Made by a program: the position numbers and the translations under genes. Source: Pseudomonadota bacterium (GTDB lineage: Bacteria; Pseudomonadota; Gammaproteobacteria; Burkholderiales; Ferrovaceae). Taken from it: a stretch of 21,639 bases of DNA. A model generated the notes under the pieces. It was not told the origin of the DNA and ran no database searches. It worked only from the letters and a program-made list of their open reading frames with translations. The stretch lies in the NCBI GenBank assembly GCA_021828575.1, contig JAJZEL010000220.1:1-21639 (forward strand), given 5' to 3'. Of this stretch, positions 15,856-21,639 are shown one piece after another. Numbering within the stretch: the stretch's first letter is position 1; each line of letters begins with the position of its first letter.

Positions 15856-16934
15856 GGCGTTTTCCTTACTGTCTTGATATCGCTTGCGCAGCGAAATCCA
15901 AAAAAGTCTGACGCATAATTGGCAAAAGCATAGTCCCGGTGATACAAAGCCGTTGCGAATGGGTCCCCTTTCCAGGAACCTCCGCGCAACACTTTATAGC
16001 TGCGATTGACCAATTGCTGCTCCGAAACCTTGTACTCCTGGTCCTGCGAATTTCCAGCCACGTTGACCTTGCCTCTGAAAAGCATGGCTGGCGCGTGAGA
16101 GTTGGGGTAGGGTAGAAAATCGTTCGCCGTCCACTCATCCACATTGCCTGAAAGGTCAAGGACGCCATAAGGACTGGCACCCTTGGGAAAGGCATCCACA
16201 TTGGAAGCAGAGCCTACGTTGTAATAAGTGTTCAAACGAGTTGGGTCCATCCCGTTGCCCCACGGCCAGCGTCTTTGGTCCGTTCCACGCCCTGCTTTTT
16301 CGAATTCAGCTTCCGTTGGCAGGCGTTTATGCGCCCATTTGGCATATGCACTGGCGTCATACCATGTGACCATGGTCACTGGCCGCAGCGTCTCGCCGCG
16401 TGGAATCTTGCCATCTTTCCAGTTCAGCGGTGGTCTGTGGCCAGTCGCTGCCACAAACCTTGCGTACTGGGCATTCGTGACCAGATATTTGGCAATGGCT
16501 TAGGCTGGCAGGTTAACCTCGTGTGCGGGTTTATCCTGGTCATCGGCCCGATCATTGTTAGTGCCCATGACAAAGGGGCCCGCAGGAATCATCACCATGG
16601 TGCCGAGCGTTTCCCATTGTTCCCGGGTCAGTAGTTCCTCTGCTTCAACGGGTGTATAGGTACGCTTGGCAAGTGTTCCTGCTTCATGCTGCTCATGCAG
16701 CATGATGTCCTCTCCAGCCGCCCTGATTCTCGCCTTTTCCTCTTTGAGGTCATAGCTGGCCATTTGACGCATATCCTCCATGCGCACAGCCCCTAGCCTG
16801 ACTACATGCAGGGAACCACCAATCATTGCCAAGCTGATGCATGTGATGAGCGTAGCATACAGGTAACGCTTCCTGCGCTGACGCTCCTTGTGGCTGACTG
16901 AAATTGAAGGACTGCGAACAATTGCCACCGTCAT
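15852..16934 (-). pseudogene. Membrane-anchored FGE-fold protein interrupted by one in-frame TAA
   Basis: Two adjacent open frames, 16934-16500 and 16454-15852, are in the same frame and together give one normal FGE-fold protein of 360 residues. The cytoplasmic tail and anchor (about 24-47) and a helical linker lead to the start of the domain, MIPAGPFVMGTNND and HEVNLPA, where TAA replaces codon 145. The text resumes at once with AIAKYLVTNAQYARF, the expected continuation. Later motifs are RLPTEAEFEKAGRG, GVLDLSGNVDEW, KVLRGGSW and FGFRCA. The missing residue is probably Tyr (one base change). The cysteine pair of true FGE is absent. The start overlaps the upstream gene and the end overlaps the next by 4 nt. 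It could be a recent nonsense mutation, a sequencing error or read-through. Confidence 0.85.
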
Positions 16935-17413
16935 GCTCCAGGATCTTGGGGAGGCGGTGACTTACTCTTAAAAATTAGGTGCCTAGGCCTTCTTCCATAG
17001 GTTTTTTTAAGAATCACCTCACCAATGACTCCACCAATGACAGCCGCTTCCACCACGAGGATGACAAAAAACCCCCACCAGCCAAGCGGCATCAGTGCAC
17101 CTCCAGCAGGGTAATCACCTGTGGCATACATGTGGTAATAATTGATGGCCCTGACGATTATGGGTGGAAAATAGCAGAGCCACTTTCCGCCCATTCCATA
17201 AATCATGGACACCACAATGCCTGCCAGTAGTGGCACAAAAAACACATCCAGTACCCATTGGGGACTGAAATAACTTAAGCCGGTGAATACTTCAATATTG
17301 ACGTTGAGCAGACGATCACCGAAGTGATTAAGAACCACCGCCATGAGAAGGGCTGCCACTCCGCTTGCATAACGCCCTTTGGTTGTGACAGGAGGTGTTT
17401 TCGGCTGAGTCAC
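16931..17413 (-). CDS. Four-helix membrane protein of unknown function
   Basis: 160 residues with hydrophobic segments at about 14-30, 52-72, 77-95 and 108-135, and a basic, proline-rich C-terminal tail. Aromatic and histidine residues (NYYHMY, near 91-96) lie at a helix end. No heme c motif or known domain can be seen. The start overlaps the cytochrome c gene stop and its stop overlaps the FGE-fold start, each by 4 nt. This fixes it as part of a strictly coupled set: cytochrome, this protein, FGE-fold protein, 76-residue protein. Perhaps a quinol- or cytochrome-binding membrane subunit, but this is speculation. Confidence 0.78.
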   Translation of the reverse strand: MTQPKTPPVTTKGRYASGVAALLMAVVLNHFGDRLLNVNIEVFTGLSYFSPQWVLDVFFVPLLAGIVVSMIYGMGGKWLCYFPPIIVRAINYYHMYATGDYPAGGALMPLGWWGFFVILVVEAAVIGGVIGEVILKKTYGRRPRHLIFKSKSPPPQDPGA

Positions 17414-17898
17414 TGTGATGGCTCCTCAATCCCTGTCAGTTTTTGCTGCTCCGCCTTCCGTGTTTCGGCGAGATACCAGCTCTTGACCTTCAGACTGGCA
17501 AGATACTGAGCCAATGTGCGCCGATCAGACTCAGATAGAGCGGCGTACGAGGGCATCTGGAATTCTTTCTTTAGACGTGATCGAAGAATGCTTTGTGGAT
17601 TATTGGAGGACAGATAACCGTAAAACCACTGCTCGTCGTGAAGACTGCCCATGCCATCAAGGATGGGAGCAGGAACGGAGTTCATGATGTTTTTGACCGT
17701 CCAGAGGGAATGACACTGCCTACAGTCTTCCCTCCGTATGATATCGAGAGCTGCACGCTGCAACGGTTCAGGAGCATCCGTATAGTAAGGAATGGTCCTG
17801 TCTTCGACTGAGGAACTTTGAGTGAGTGCGTTTTTAACCATGACCGCCACCACCATGATGCCCATGATGATGTATACCGCCTTTTCCCCCCGCCTCAT
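17410..17898 (-). CDS. Membrane-anchored monoheme cytochrome c
   Basis: 162 residues. One N-terminal uncleaved anchor (about 7-23) precedes a periplasmic class I-type cytochrome c domain with a single heme site CRQCH (Cys59, Cys62, His63). Met115 in KEFQMPSYAALSESDRRTLAQYL is the probable second axial ligand. Presumed role: passing electrons to the neighbouring cbb3-like oxidase. It may stand in for one heme domain of the diheme CcoP subunit, which is not in the window. The gene overlaps both neighbours by 4 nt. Confidence 0.88.
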   Translation of the reverse strand: MRRGEKAVYIIMGIMVVAVMVKNALTQSSSVEDRTIPYYTDAPEPLQRAALDIIRREDCRQCHSLWTVKNIMNSVPAPILDGMGSLHDEQWFYGYLSSNNPQSILRSRLKKEFQMPSYAALSESDRRTLAQYLASLKVKSWYLAETRKAEQQKLTGIEEPSQ

Positions 17899-18173
17899 GT
17901 TCCCGCGCGCGTCCTCTCTTCCCTTTCCGCCTTCAGGAATTCTTGACGCAAAGCTTCCTGCTCTTTCAGGACCTCACGACTTTTTTTGAAGTCTTCCGGC
18001 GTCATCTTGTCGCGATCGCTTTCTGAAAATACCAAATACTTGATATCCTCATTAAACTGCGCGTTGCCTGCAGCCCAACGCATCCAGTATGCACAAGCCA
18101 CCAGGATCATCCCCCCCGCCACAAGCCAGAGGTAGATGGTCCAGCCATCACCCAGAGAGTCAAGGAAACTCAT
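17895..18173 (-). CDS. Single-helix membrane protein with coiled-coil tail
   Basis: 92 residues with one helix (about 10-33) and a long charged C-terminal part (about 55-90, KKSREVLKEQEALRQEFLKAEREE) that should form a coiled coil in the cytoplasm. The start is well set by AAGGAGGTG about 5 bases upstream, one of the strongest ribosome binding sites in the operon. The size and topology recall CcoQ/CcoS-type accessory subunits, but no sequence match can be claimed. The stop overlaps the cytochrome c gene start by 4 nt. Confidence 0.75.
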   Translation of the reverse strand: MSFLDSLGDGWTIYLWLVAGGMILVACAYWMRWAAGNAQFNEDIKYLVFSESDRDKMTPEDFKKSREVLKEQEALRQEFLKAEREERTRAGT

Positions 18174-18250
18174 GTTACACCTCCTTTAAATACAGCCACG
18201 ACCACCCTCATCTGAGGGTTGGAGTGCCAGCTTACCCATCAAGTTCCCGT

Positions 18251-18550
18251 TTAAAAAAGGAAACCGTTCACCATCTGGGTTGCGCCAAATATCACGGCAC
18301 CGATAACGCCCATAATGATCGCCGCAAACATCACTTTTTCGCCAGTTTTCAACTTTTTGGTTGAACCCGCCGTTCCTTTCCATACGTTGTAGATGATAAC
18401 AGAGAAAACCGCAATGCCCACGAGGAGAAAGAAGAAAACCCCAACACTGAATCGCTGGCTTCTCATTCCTTCAATACTCAGATCCACTGCAAAGTTGCTG
18501 TTGGGCGCTGGGGTGTTAATTTCAACGATGTTTGTACCAGGTAACCACAT
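18251..18550 (-). CDS. Two-helix small membrane protein
   Basis: 99 residues with a short periplasmic-looking N-terminus, helices at about 34-55 and 71-97 and a lysine-rich loop between them (KGTAGSTKKLKTGEK), which predicts both ends outside and the loop inside. The ATG at 18550 has no Shine-Dalgarno. An internal ATG at 18466 has GAAGGA directly adjacent, which is too close, so the start is not settled. It is the first gene after the intrinsic terminator at 18582-18621. No family recognised. Confidence 0.65.
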   Translation of the reverse strand: MWLPGTNIVEINTPAPNSNFAVDLSIEGMRSQRFSVGVFFFLLVGIAVFSVIIYNVWKGTAGSTKKLKTGEKVMFAAIIMGVIGAVIFGATQMVNGFLF

Positions 18551-18581
18551 TTGGCTGATTATTTAACTTATAAGGTATCTG

Positions 18582-18621
18582 AAAAAAGAAAAGCCACACC
18601 GGGAGTTATCCCCGGCGTGGC
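18582..18621 (-). terminator. Intrinsic terminator inside the oxidase operon
   Basis: On the minus strand GCCACGCCGGG (18621-18611) pairs with CCCGGTGTGGC (18603-18593) around a 7-base loop, with 10 of 11 canonical pairs and one mismatch. TTTTCTTTTTT (18592-18582) follows. This is a textbook rho-independent terminator 15 bases after the 41-residue gene. It would end most ccoN-ccoO transcripts here and reduce expression of the downstream genes, unless a promoter or antitermination exists. Confidence 0.85.
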
Positions 18622-18636
18622 ATAAAGAAAACCGCC

Positions 18637-18762
18637 TTAGCTCTTGATGTGAGGCAGGCCTTTGTCGTAGTTATCTACCGAGAAACTGTAGACAAACGGA
18701 AAAACAAAAGCGATAAACAAAGGAAGGCAAACTGCCAGTGGGCCGTAATCCAGATCAATCAT
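18637..18762 (-). CDS. 41-residue single-helix membrane protein
   Basis: Short gene, ATG at 18762 to TAA at 18637, with AGGAG 8 bases upstream. The protein starts MIDLDYGPLAVCLPLFIAF, has one helix (about 8-28), and ends in a short polar tail (SVDNYDKGLPHIKS). It lies between the 210-residue gene (31-base gap) and a strong terminator, so it is the last gene of the highly expressed ccoN-ccoO part. Size and place recall the CcoQ single-helix subunit of cbb3 oxidases, although CcoQ normally has its polar tail longer and acidic. I regard it as a real small subunit because of the clean ribosome binding site, the helix and the terminator right after it. Confidence 0.72.
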   Translation of the reverse strand: MIDLDYGPLAVCLPLFIAFVFPFVYSFSVDNYDKGLPHIKS

Positions 18763-18793
18763 TTCATGTCTCCTAATTGTAAGCCAGCAAGAC

Positions 18794-19426
18794 TCAGTGC
18801 TCTGCACCGTGCTTGGGCTGCCAAGTGGTTGGGGGCAACCGCTTGATCATGATGAACACAGCAATGAAAAAGTACGACAGATAGAAAACGTCAATGGTGT
18901 AACCTTTATCCCACCAGGGCTGTTGACGAATACGAGTGCCGTCAGGACGGTAGTTGCCTTCAAAATTGGCCAGCACGACTTTGTCGCCCACGACTGTATA
19001 GTCGTGCATGTGCACGCCTTTGGCTTCCAGTTCTTTGACTTGGCTCTTGATCAGACGAAGGTAGTCCATGTCCACAGGATGGCGTTCCAGCAACGCATCA
19101 TTGGCCCCACCGTTTTTACCCTTGTTCATGGCCACGATCTTTTCCATGGCCTCCTTGTCACTCTTGGCCGCCAGTACTTCCGGCGAATCCATGGCATCCA
19201 CATACCCCTGAAACAAAGCTGCTGTGGGGCGCTGTCCCCAGAGAGGGGCGGTTACCAAAAATGCAGTAATGACGGTCAAAAAAACCAACCAAACCACGGG
19301 GACCGGAACAGGGTTGTTGTCCTCCGTCAGACCACCGAGTGCTTCGGTTTCCCATAACCGCTTGTTCTTTTCGGTTGTGGCGTCGTCACTGAGCGTGACG
19401 AGCGGTGCATCAGTTCTCCAATTCAT
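18794..19426 (-). CDS. Two-helix oxidase-associated protein, heme-free CcoP-like N-terminus
   Basis: 210 residues. A charged cytoplasmic N-terminus leads to TEDNNPVPVPVVW and helix 1 (about 41-62), ending PLWGQRP. A periplasmic region of about 110 residues, without CxxCH, follows, and then helix 2 (about 177-195) and a short basic tail. DNNPVPVPVVW is reminiscent of the NNPLPRWW start of CcoP, and the position after ccoO fits ccoP, but both heme domains are missing. It shares the helix 1 pattern with the 146-residue protein at 10886-11326. The start has GGAGGA 9 bases upstream. Likely a structural subunit of the oxidase; family unknown. Confidence 0.8.
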   Translation of the reverse strand: MNWRTDAPLVTLSDDATTEKNKRLWETEALGGLTEDNNPVPVPVVWLVFLTVITAFLVTAPLWGQRPTAALFQGYVDAMDSPEVLAAKSDKEAMEKIVAMNKGKNGGANDALLERHPVDMDYLRLIKSQVKELEAKGVHMHDYTVVGDKVVLANFEGNYRPDGTRIRQQPWWDKGYTIDVFYLSYFFIAVFIMIKRLPPTTWQPKHGAEH

Positions 19427-19478
19427 TTGCTTTATTCCTCCGTATTTCGTTTAGCCGATGTGCTGTCTCTTTTTTAAA

Positions 19479-19505
19479 TGGTGCGGGGCCGGAGCTCCCG
19501 CACCA
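19479..19505 (-). other. Intercistronic hairpin after ccoO
   Basis: A perfect 9-bp stem, TGGTGCGGG (19479-19487) with CCCGCACCA (19497-19505), and a 9-base loop lie 13 bases after the ccoO stop. No T run follows on either strand (minus strand continues ATTTAAAAAAG), so it is not a standard terminator. It may protect the 3' end of ccoNO mRNA after processing and so set ccoNO above the following genes. Confidence 0.55.
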
Positions 19506-19518
19506 ATTCCAGGCTCGA

Positions 19519-20463
19519 TTACTTGAGTGACAGCACAAAGTCGATCACAGCCCGAGCATCACTGTTACGTGCATAGGCGGGTACTTCAGGTGGAGTCACC
19601 CGTTTGCCTTCCACGTATTCATTGTACTCGGCACGCCACTTATCGAAATCAATCTTGTTGCCATTCGCATCCACAGGCCCCCACAGATAATCAAAGCGGG
19701 GCATGATGGAGTGCGGTTGCACAAGGCGAGGATTAAAGAAGTGGAGCATCATCCACTCGCGCGACGAATTGCGTGATGCCACGTGAAGAATGTCAGGCGC
19801 CTTGCGGTCGGATCCAAAAGCGGTGGGGGATTCGCCGTTAAAGTCACCCAGCATCGGTGGCGCGCCAAAGACCTGCCAGTCCTGCGTTTCTTCCGGCAGC
19901 AGAGTATGGCACCACCAGCAACCTTCACGAACAAAGATGGTTTTGCCATAGCCTGCATACATCAGATTGGCATCACCAGCTGTCTTCAACACATCGTCCG
20001 GCATCCAACCACGTGTGGCAGTTGCATCTTCAATGAAAGGATTGCCACTTTCATCTTTGCTGACTAGGAAAACAGCCCCTGCATCCTTGCTGGCTTCCTT
20101 GATGCGTCCACGATCCAAGCTGAGCTGCTCACCTACCCCACCCAGGTTATCTGGGTGAAGTACGCCGTTGGGCAATGGGGTGCCTTTGGGGTATACGTAG
20201 GCATCCACTTCAGGCATGGGCTGACCTGTCTTGGGATCCACCTTGAGGCTGGCCTTCACTGGGTGGTTATATCCCAGCAGGAATGGATCATCCAGGTTGA
20301 ATCCTGTTTCGTGACCTGCCCACAGCTGTTTGGTCATGGCGATTTCTGTTGCATTCACATGATTGATGTCAAAGCTTGGCATCAGCAACGTGATACACAT
20401 GGAACCACCCAGCGCAACCGCAAAGAATCGAGCGCCTGCTTTATACTCTCTAAAATTCACCAC
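19519..20463 (-). CDS. ccoO: cbb3-type oxidase monoheme cytochrome c subunit, enlarged CcoO
   Basis: 314 residues. The start is GTG at 20463 with AGGAGGA 8 bases upstream. One anchor helix (about 11-29) is followed by a periplasmic region with a single heme c site, GKTIFVREGCWWCHT (Cys182, Cys185, His186), and a probable Met ligand at 254 (HSIMPRFDYLW). NPRLVQPHSIMP matches the NPRNVVPESNMP element of CcoO. Usual CcoO is near 205 residues with the heme motif near residue 65-70; here about 110 extra residues separate anchor and heme. This insert (about 45-165) has no cysteine and no recognised fold. CcoO passes electrons to CcoN. The gene follows ccoN by 38 bases. Confidence 0.88.
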   Translation of the reverse strand: MVNFREYKAGARFFAVALGGSMCITLLMPSFDINHVNATEIAMTKQLWAGHETGFNLDDPFLLGYNHPVKASLKVDPKTGQPMPEVDAYVYPKGTPLPNGVLHPDNLGGVGEQLSLDRGRIKEASKDAGAVFLVSKDESGNPFIEDATATRGWMPDDVLKTAGDANLMYAGYGKTIFVREGCWWCHTLLPEETQDWQVFGAPPMLGDFNGESPTAFGSDRKAPDILHVASRNSSREWMMLHFFNPRLVQPHSIMPRFDYLWGPVDANGNKIDFDKWRAEYNEYVEGKRVTPPEVPAYARNSDARAVIDFVLSLK

Positions 20464-20501
20464 GTTAGTACTCCTCCTTTTTGTGGTTAGTCGCCAGGTT
20501 C

Positions 20502-21639
20502 TTAACGTTCGTAAGCCAGTTCGTGAGGCATGCGGCCTTCAGGAATCACAGTACCTGCGCGAGCCGTCATCCACATATTGAACAGCCAGATGCAATTGCC
20601 TGTGAACACGAGCGAACCACCCATCCAGCGAGCCACCATGTAGGGGTGTTCTGCCATCACCACATCAATGTACGGTACTTCGTAGATCTTTCCTGCACCC
20701 TGAATCAAGCCAGCAATGGTCATGGAAACCCAATACGTGGTGAAACCAATCAACATGCACCAGAAATGCACATTGCCCAGCGTAAAGGACCACAACTTGC
20801 GACGCAAGATGGTTTGCAGACCGAGATAAACTGCTGCAATTTCCAGGAAAGTGGAGAAGCCAAGCAGCGCAAGGTGGGCATGGGCCACGATCCAACCAGT
20901 ACCGTGAATGTACCAGTTGATGGCACGGGTTTGCTGGAAACCACCTTGCATGTTCAACGGAATGGCCATCAGGCAACCAGTCACGGTGAATTTGATTTCC
21001 AGGTTTTCAACAAACATGCTCCACTTGCCTTGCATGGTCATCAGGATGTTGGACACGAAAGCAATGGCCGGTACCAGAATCAGCACCCCTTCCACGGAAG
21101 CAAAGGACTTGAGCCATTCAGGCAAGGGAGCAGACATCAGATGGTGAGCTGCAGGAGTGGAGTAGAACACCACCACGGACCAGAAGTGCAAGTGACCAAT
21201 CCGGTGTGAATACAGGGGGTTACCCGTCACTTTCGGAATCGTGTAGTACGCAATGGCAGCGGCCACCGGAGTAATCCACAGACCCAATACGTTATGGGCA
21301 AACCACCAGGTCAGGTAAGCTTCGGTCAGACCCGTCAAATGGAAGAACTCGGGCAAATTGCCCACCGTGAACACAATGATGACCATGAACACAGCTGCTG
21401 CAAAGAACCAGTTGGTGGTATAGATACCTTGGGTGCGACGGTGGATGATGGTCATCCATACGTTGATGCCCAAAGGGGTCAGGATCAGGAAGATGATGTA
21501 GAGGTCAATAAACCAAGGCATGTCGGAATATTCGCGACCTGAAGACATCCCGGCCCACAGAAGCGTGAGTCCCAGCGACAGGCCGATGTTCCAAAGAATC
21601 ACGTTCCAGATGCCCAGCTTCTCGGACCAGAGCTTGGTA
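20502..21639 (-). CDS. ccoN: cbb3-type heme-copper oxidase subunit I (N-terminus outside window)
   Basis: The frame is open to the right edge, so the gene starts beyond the window; TKLWSEKLGIWN before an internal GTG shows that it continues. It is the catalytic oxygen-reducing subunit in the membrane. Numbering from the codon at 21602-21600: the CuB ligand His103 (WWFAHN), His153-His154 (PAAHHL), Tyr147 six residues before them, matching the C-family cross-linked tyrosine, and heme ligands His241 and His243 (VAHAHL). At least nine helices are seen. The usual FEGPMMS segment appears as NMQGGFQQ, and the HYTDW element as IHGTGW, so it is a divergent member. The presence of Tyr and all CuB histidines argues for an oxygen reductase rather than a NO reductase. 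Confidence 0.92.
   Translation of the reverse strand, partial: TKLWSEKLGIWNVILWNIGLSLGLTLLWAGMSSGREYSDMPWFIDLYIIFLILTPLGINVWMTIIHRRTQGIYTTNWFFAAAVFMVIIVFTVGNLPEFFHLTGLTEAYLTWWFAHNVLGLWITPVAAAIAYYTIPKVTGNPLYSHRIGHLHFWSVVVFYSTPAAHHLMSAPLPEWLKSFASVEGVLILVPAIAFVSNILMTMQGKWSMFVENLEIKFTVTGCLMAIPLNMQGGFQQTRAINWYIHGTGWIVAHAHLALLGFSTFLEIAAVYLGLQTILRRKLWSFTLGNVHFWCMLIGFTTYWVSMTIAGLIQGAGKIYEVPYIDVVMAEHPYMVARWMGGSLVFTGNCIWLFNMWMTARAGTVIPEGRMPHELAYER

Noticed and set aside
18186..18239. 17-residue minus-strand frame between the 99- and 92-residue genes
   Set aside because: No hydrophobic segment and no proper ribosome binding site. A 6-bp stem-loop at 18204-18219 lies in it, but it is too small to call.
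20502..21639. Subunit I as a nitric oxide reductase (NorB-like)
   Set aside because: The cross-link tyrosine six residues before the His-His pair is present, and a CcoO-type partner follows, both of which fit an oxygen reductase. Acidic residues typical of NorB near the metal site were not found.

Overview
The window looks like a chromosomal segment of a moderately GC-rich proteobacterium, most likely a betaproteobacterium. The pointers are a polA / dusB-fis-purH-purD / tsaC / DUF2782-thrB-BPSS1780 backbone, in which the last two hypothetical families and the APH-fold ThrB are typical of that class, plus an aerobic respiratory locus. I cannot name the genus. A chemolithotrophic lineage is a guess from the unusual oxidase cluster.

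Left part (1-8015), housekeeping. The 3' part of polA is followed by a consensus-like -10 and the operon dusB-fis-purH-purD, with ATGA overlaps at both fis junctions. This links tRNA dihydrouridylation, a Fis-type DNA-binding protein and the purine steps purH and purD. tsaC (tRNA t6A synthesis) converges on purD with a short overlap. A second forward group holds a secreted DUF2782 protein, homoserine kinase thrB and a BPSS1780-type membrane protein.

Middle part (8028-10471). A divergent control region (about 9400-9610) separates a leftward pair (a secreted SUMF/FGE-fold protein and a SCO/SenC copper chaperone) from two rightward genes. These are a 47-residue single-helix protein and a 173-residue four-helix protein that resembles only the C-terminal helices of heme-copper oxidase subunit I.

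Right part (10473-21639), one long leftward respiratory locus. In transcription order it holds: ccoN (cut by the window end), an enlarged ccoO, a heme-free two-helix protein, a 41-residue one-helix protein and an intrinsic terminator. After that come two small membrane proteins, a membrane-anchored monoheme cytochrome c, a four-helix protein and an FGE-fold membrane protein broken by one in-frame TAA. The end of the locus has two more small membrane proteins, a fused transporter-like/spermidine-synthase-like protein, ccoG, a second two-helix protein and a lipoprotein. Several junctions are 4-nt ATGA overlaps, so the cluster behaves as a translationally coupled operon.

The most interesting reading is that this is a divergent cbb3-type oxygen reductase. 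All catalytic histidines and the cross-link tyrosine can be seen in CcoN, but no canonical diheme CcoP is present in the window, and CcoO carries a domain of roughly 110 extra residues. The cluster adds at least eight uncharacterised small membrane or lipoprotein partners, two FGE-fold proteins without the catalytic cysteines, and a mini subunit-I-like protein. Assembly factors for copper (SCO) and copper/iron-sulfur handling (CcoG) are in the same locus. No RNA genes, insertion sequences, CRISPR arrays or long repeats were seen. No gene-free stretch exceeds 300 bases.
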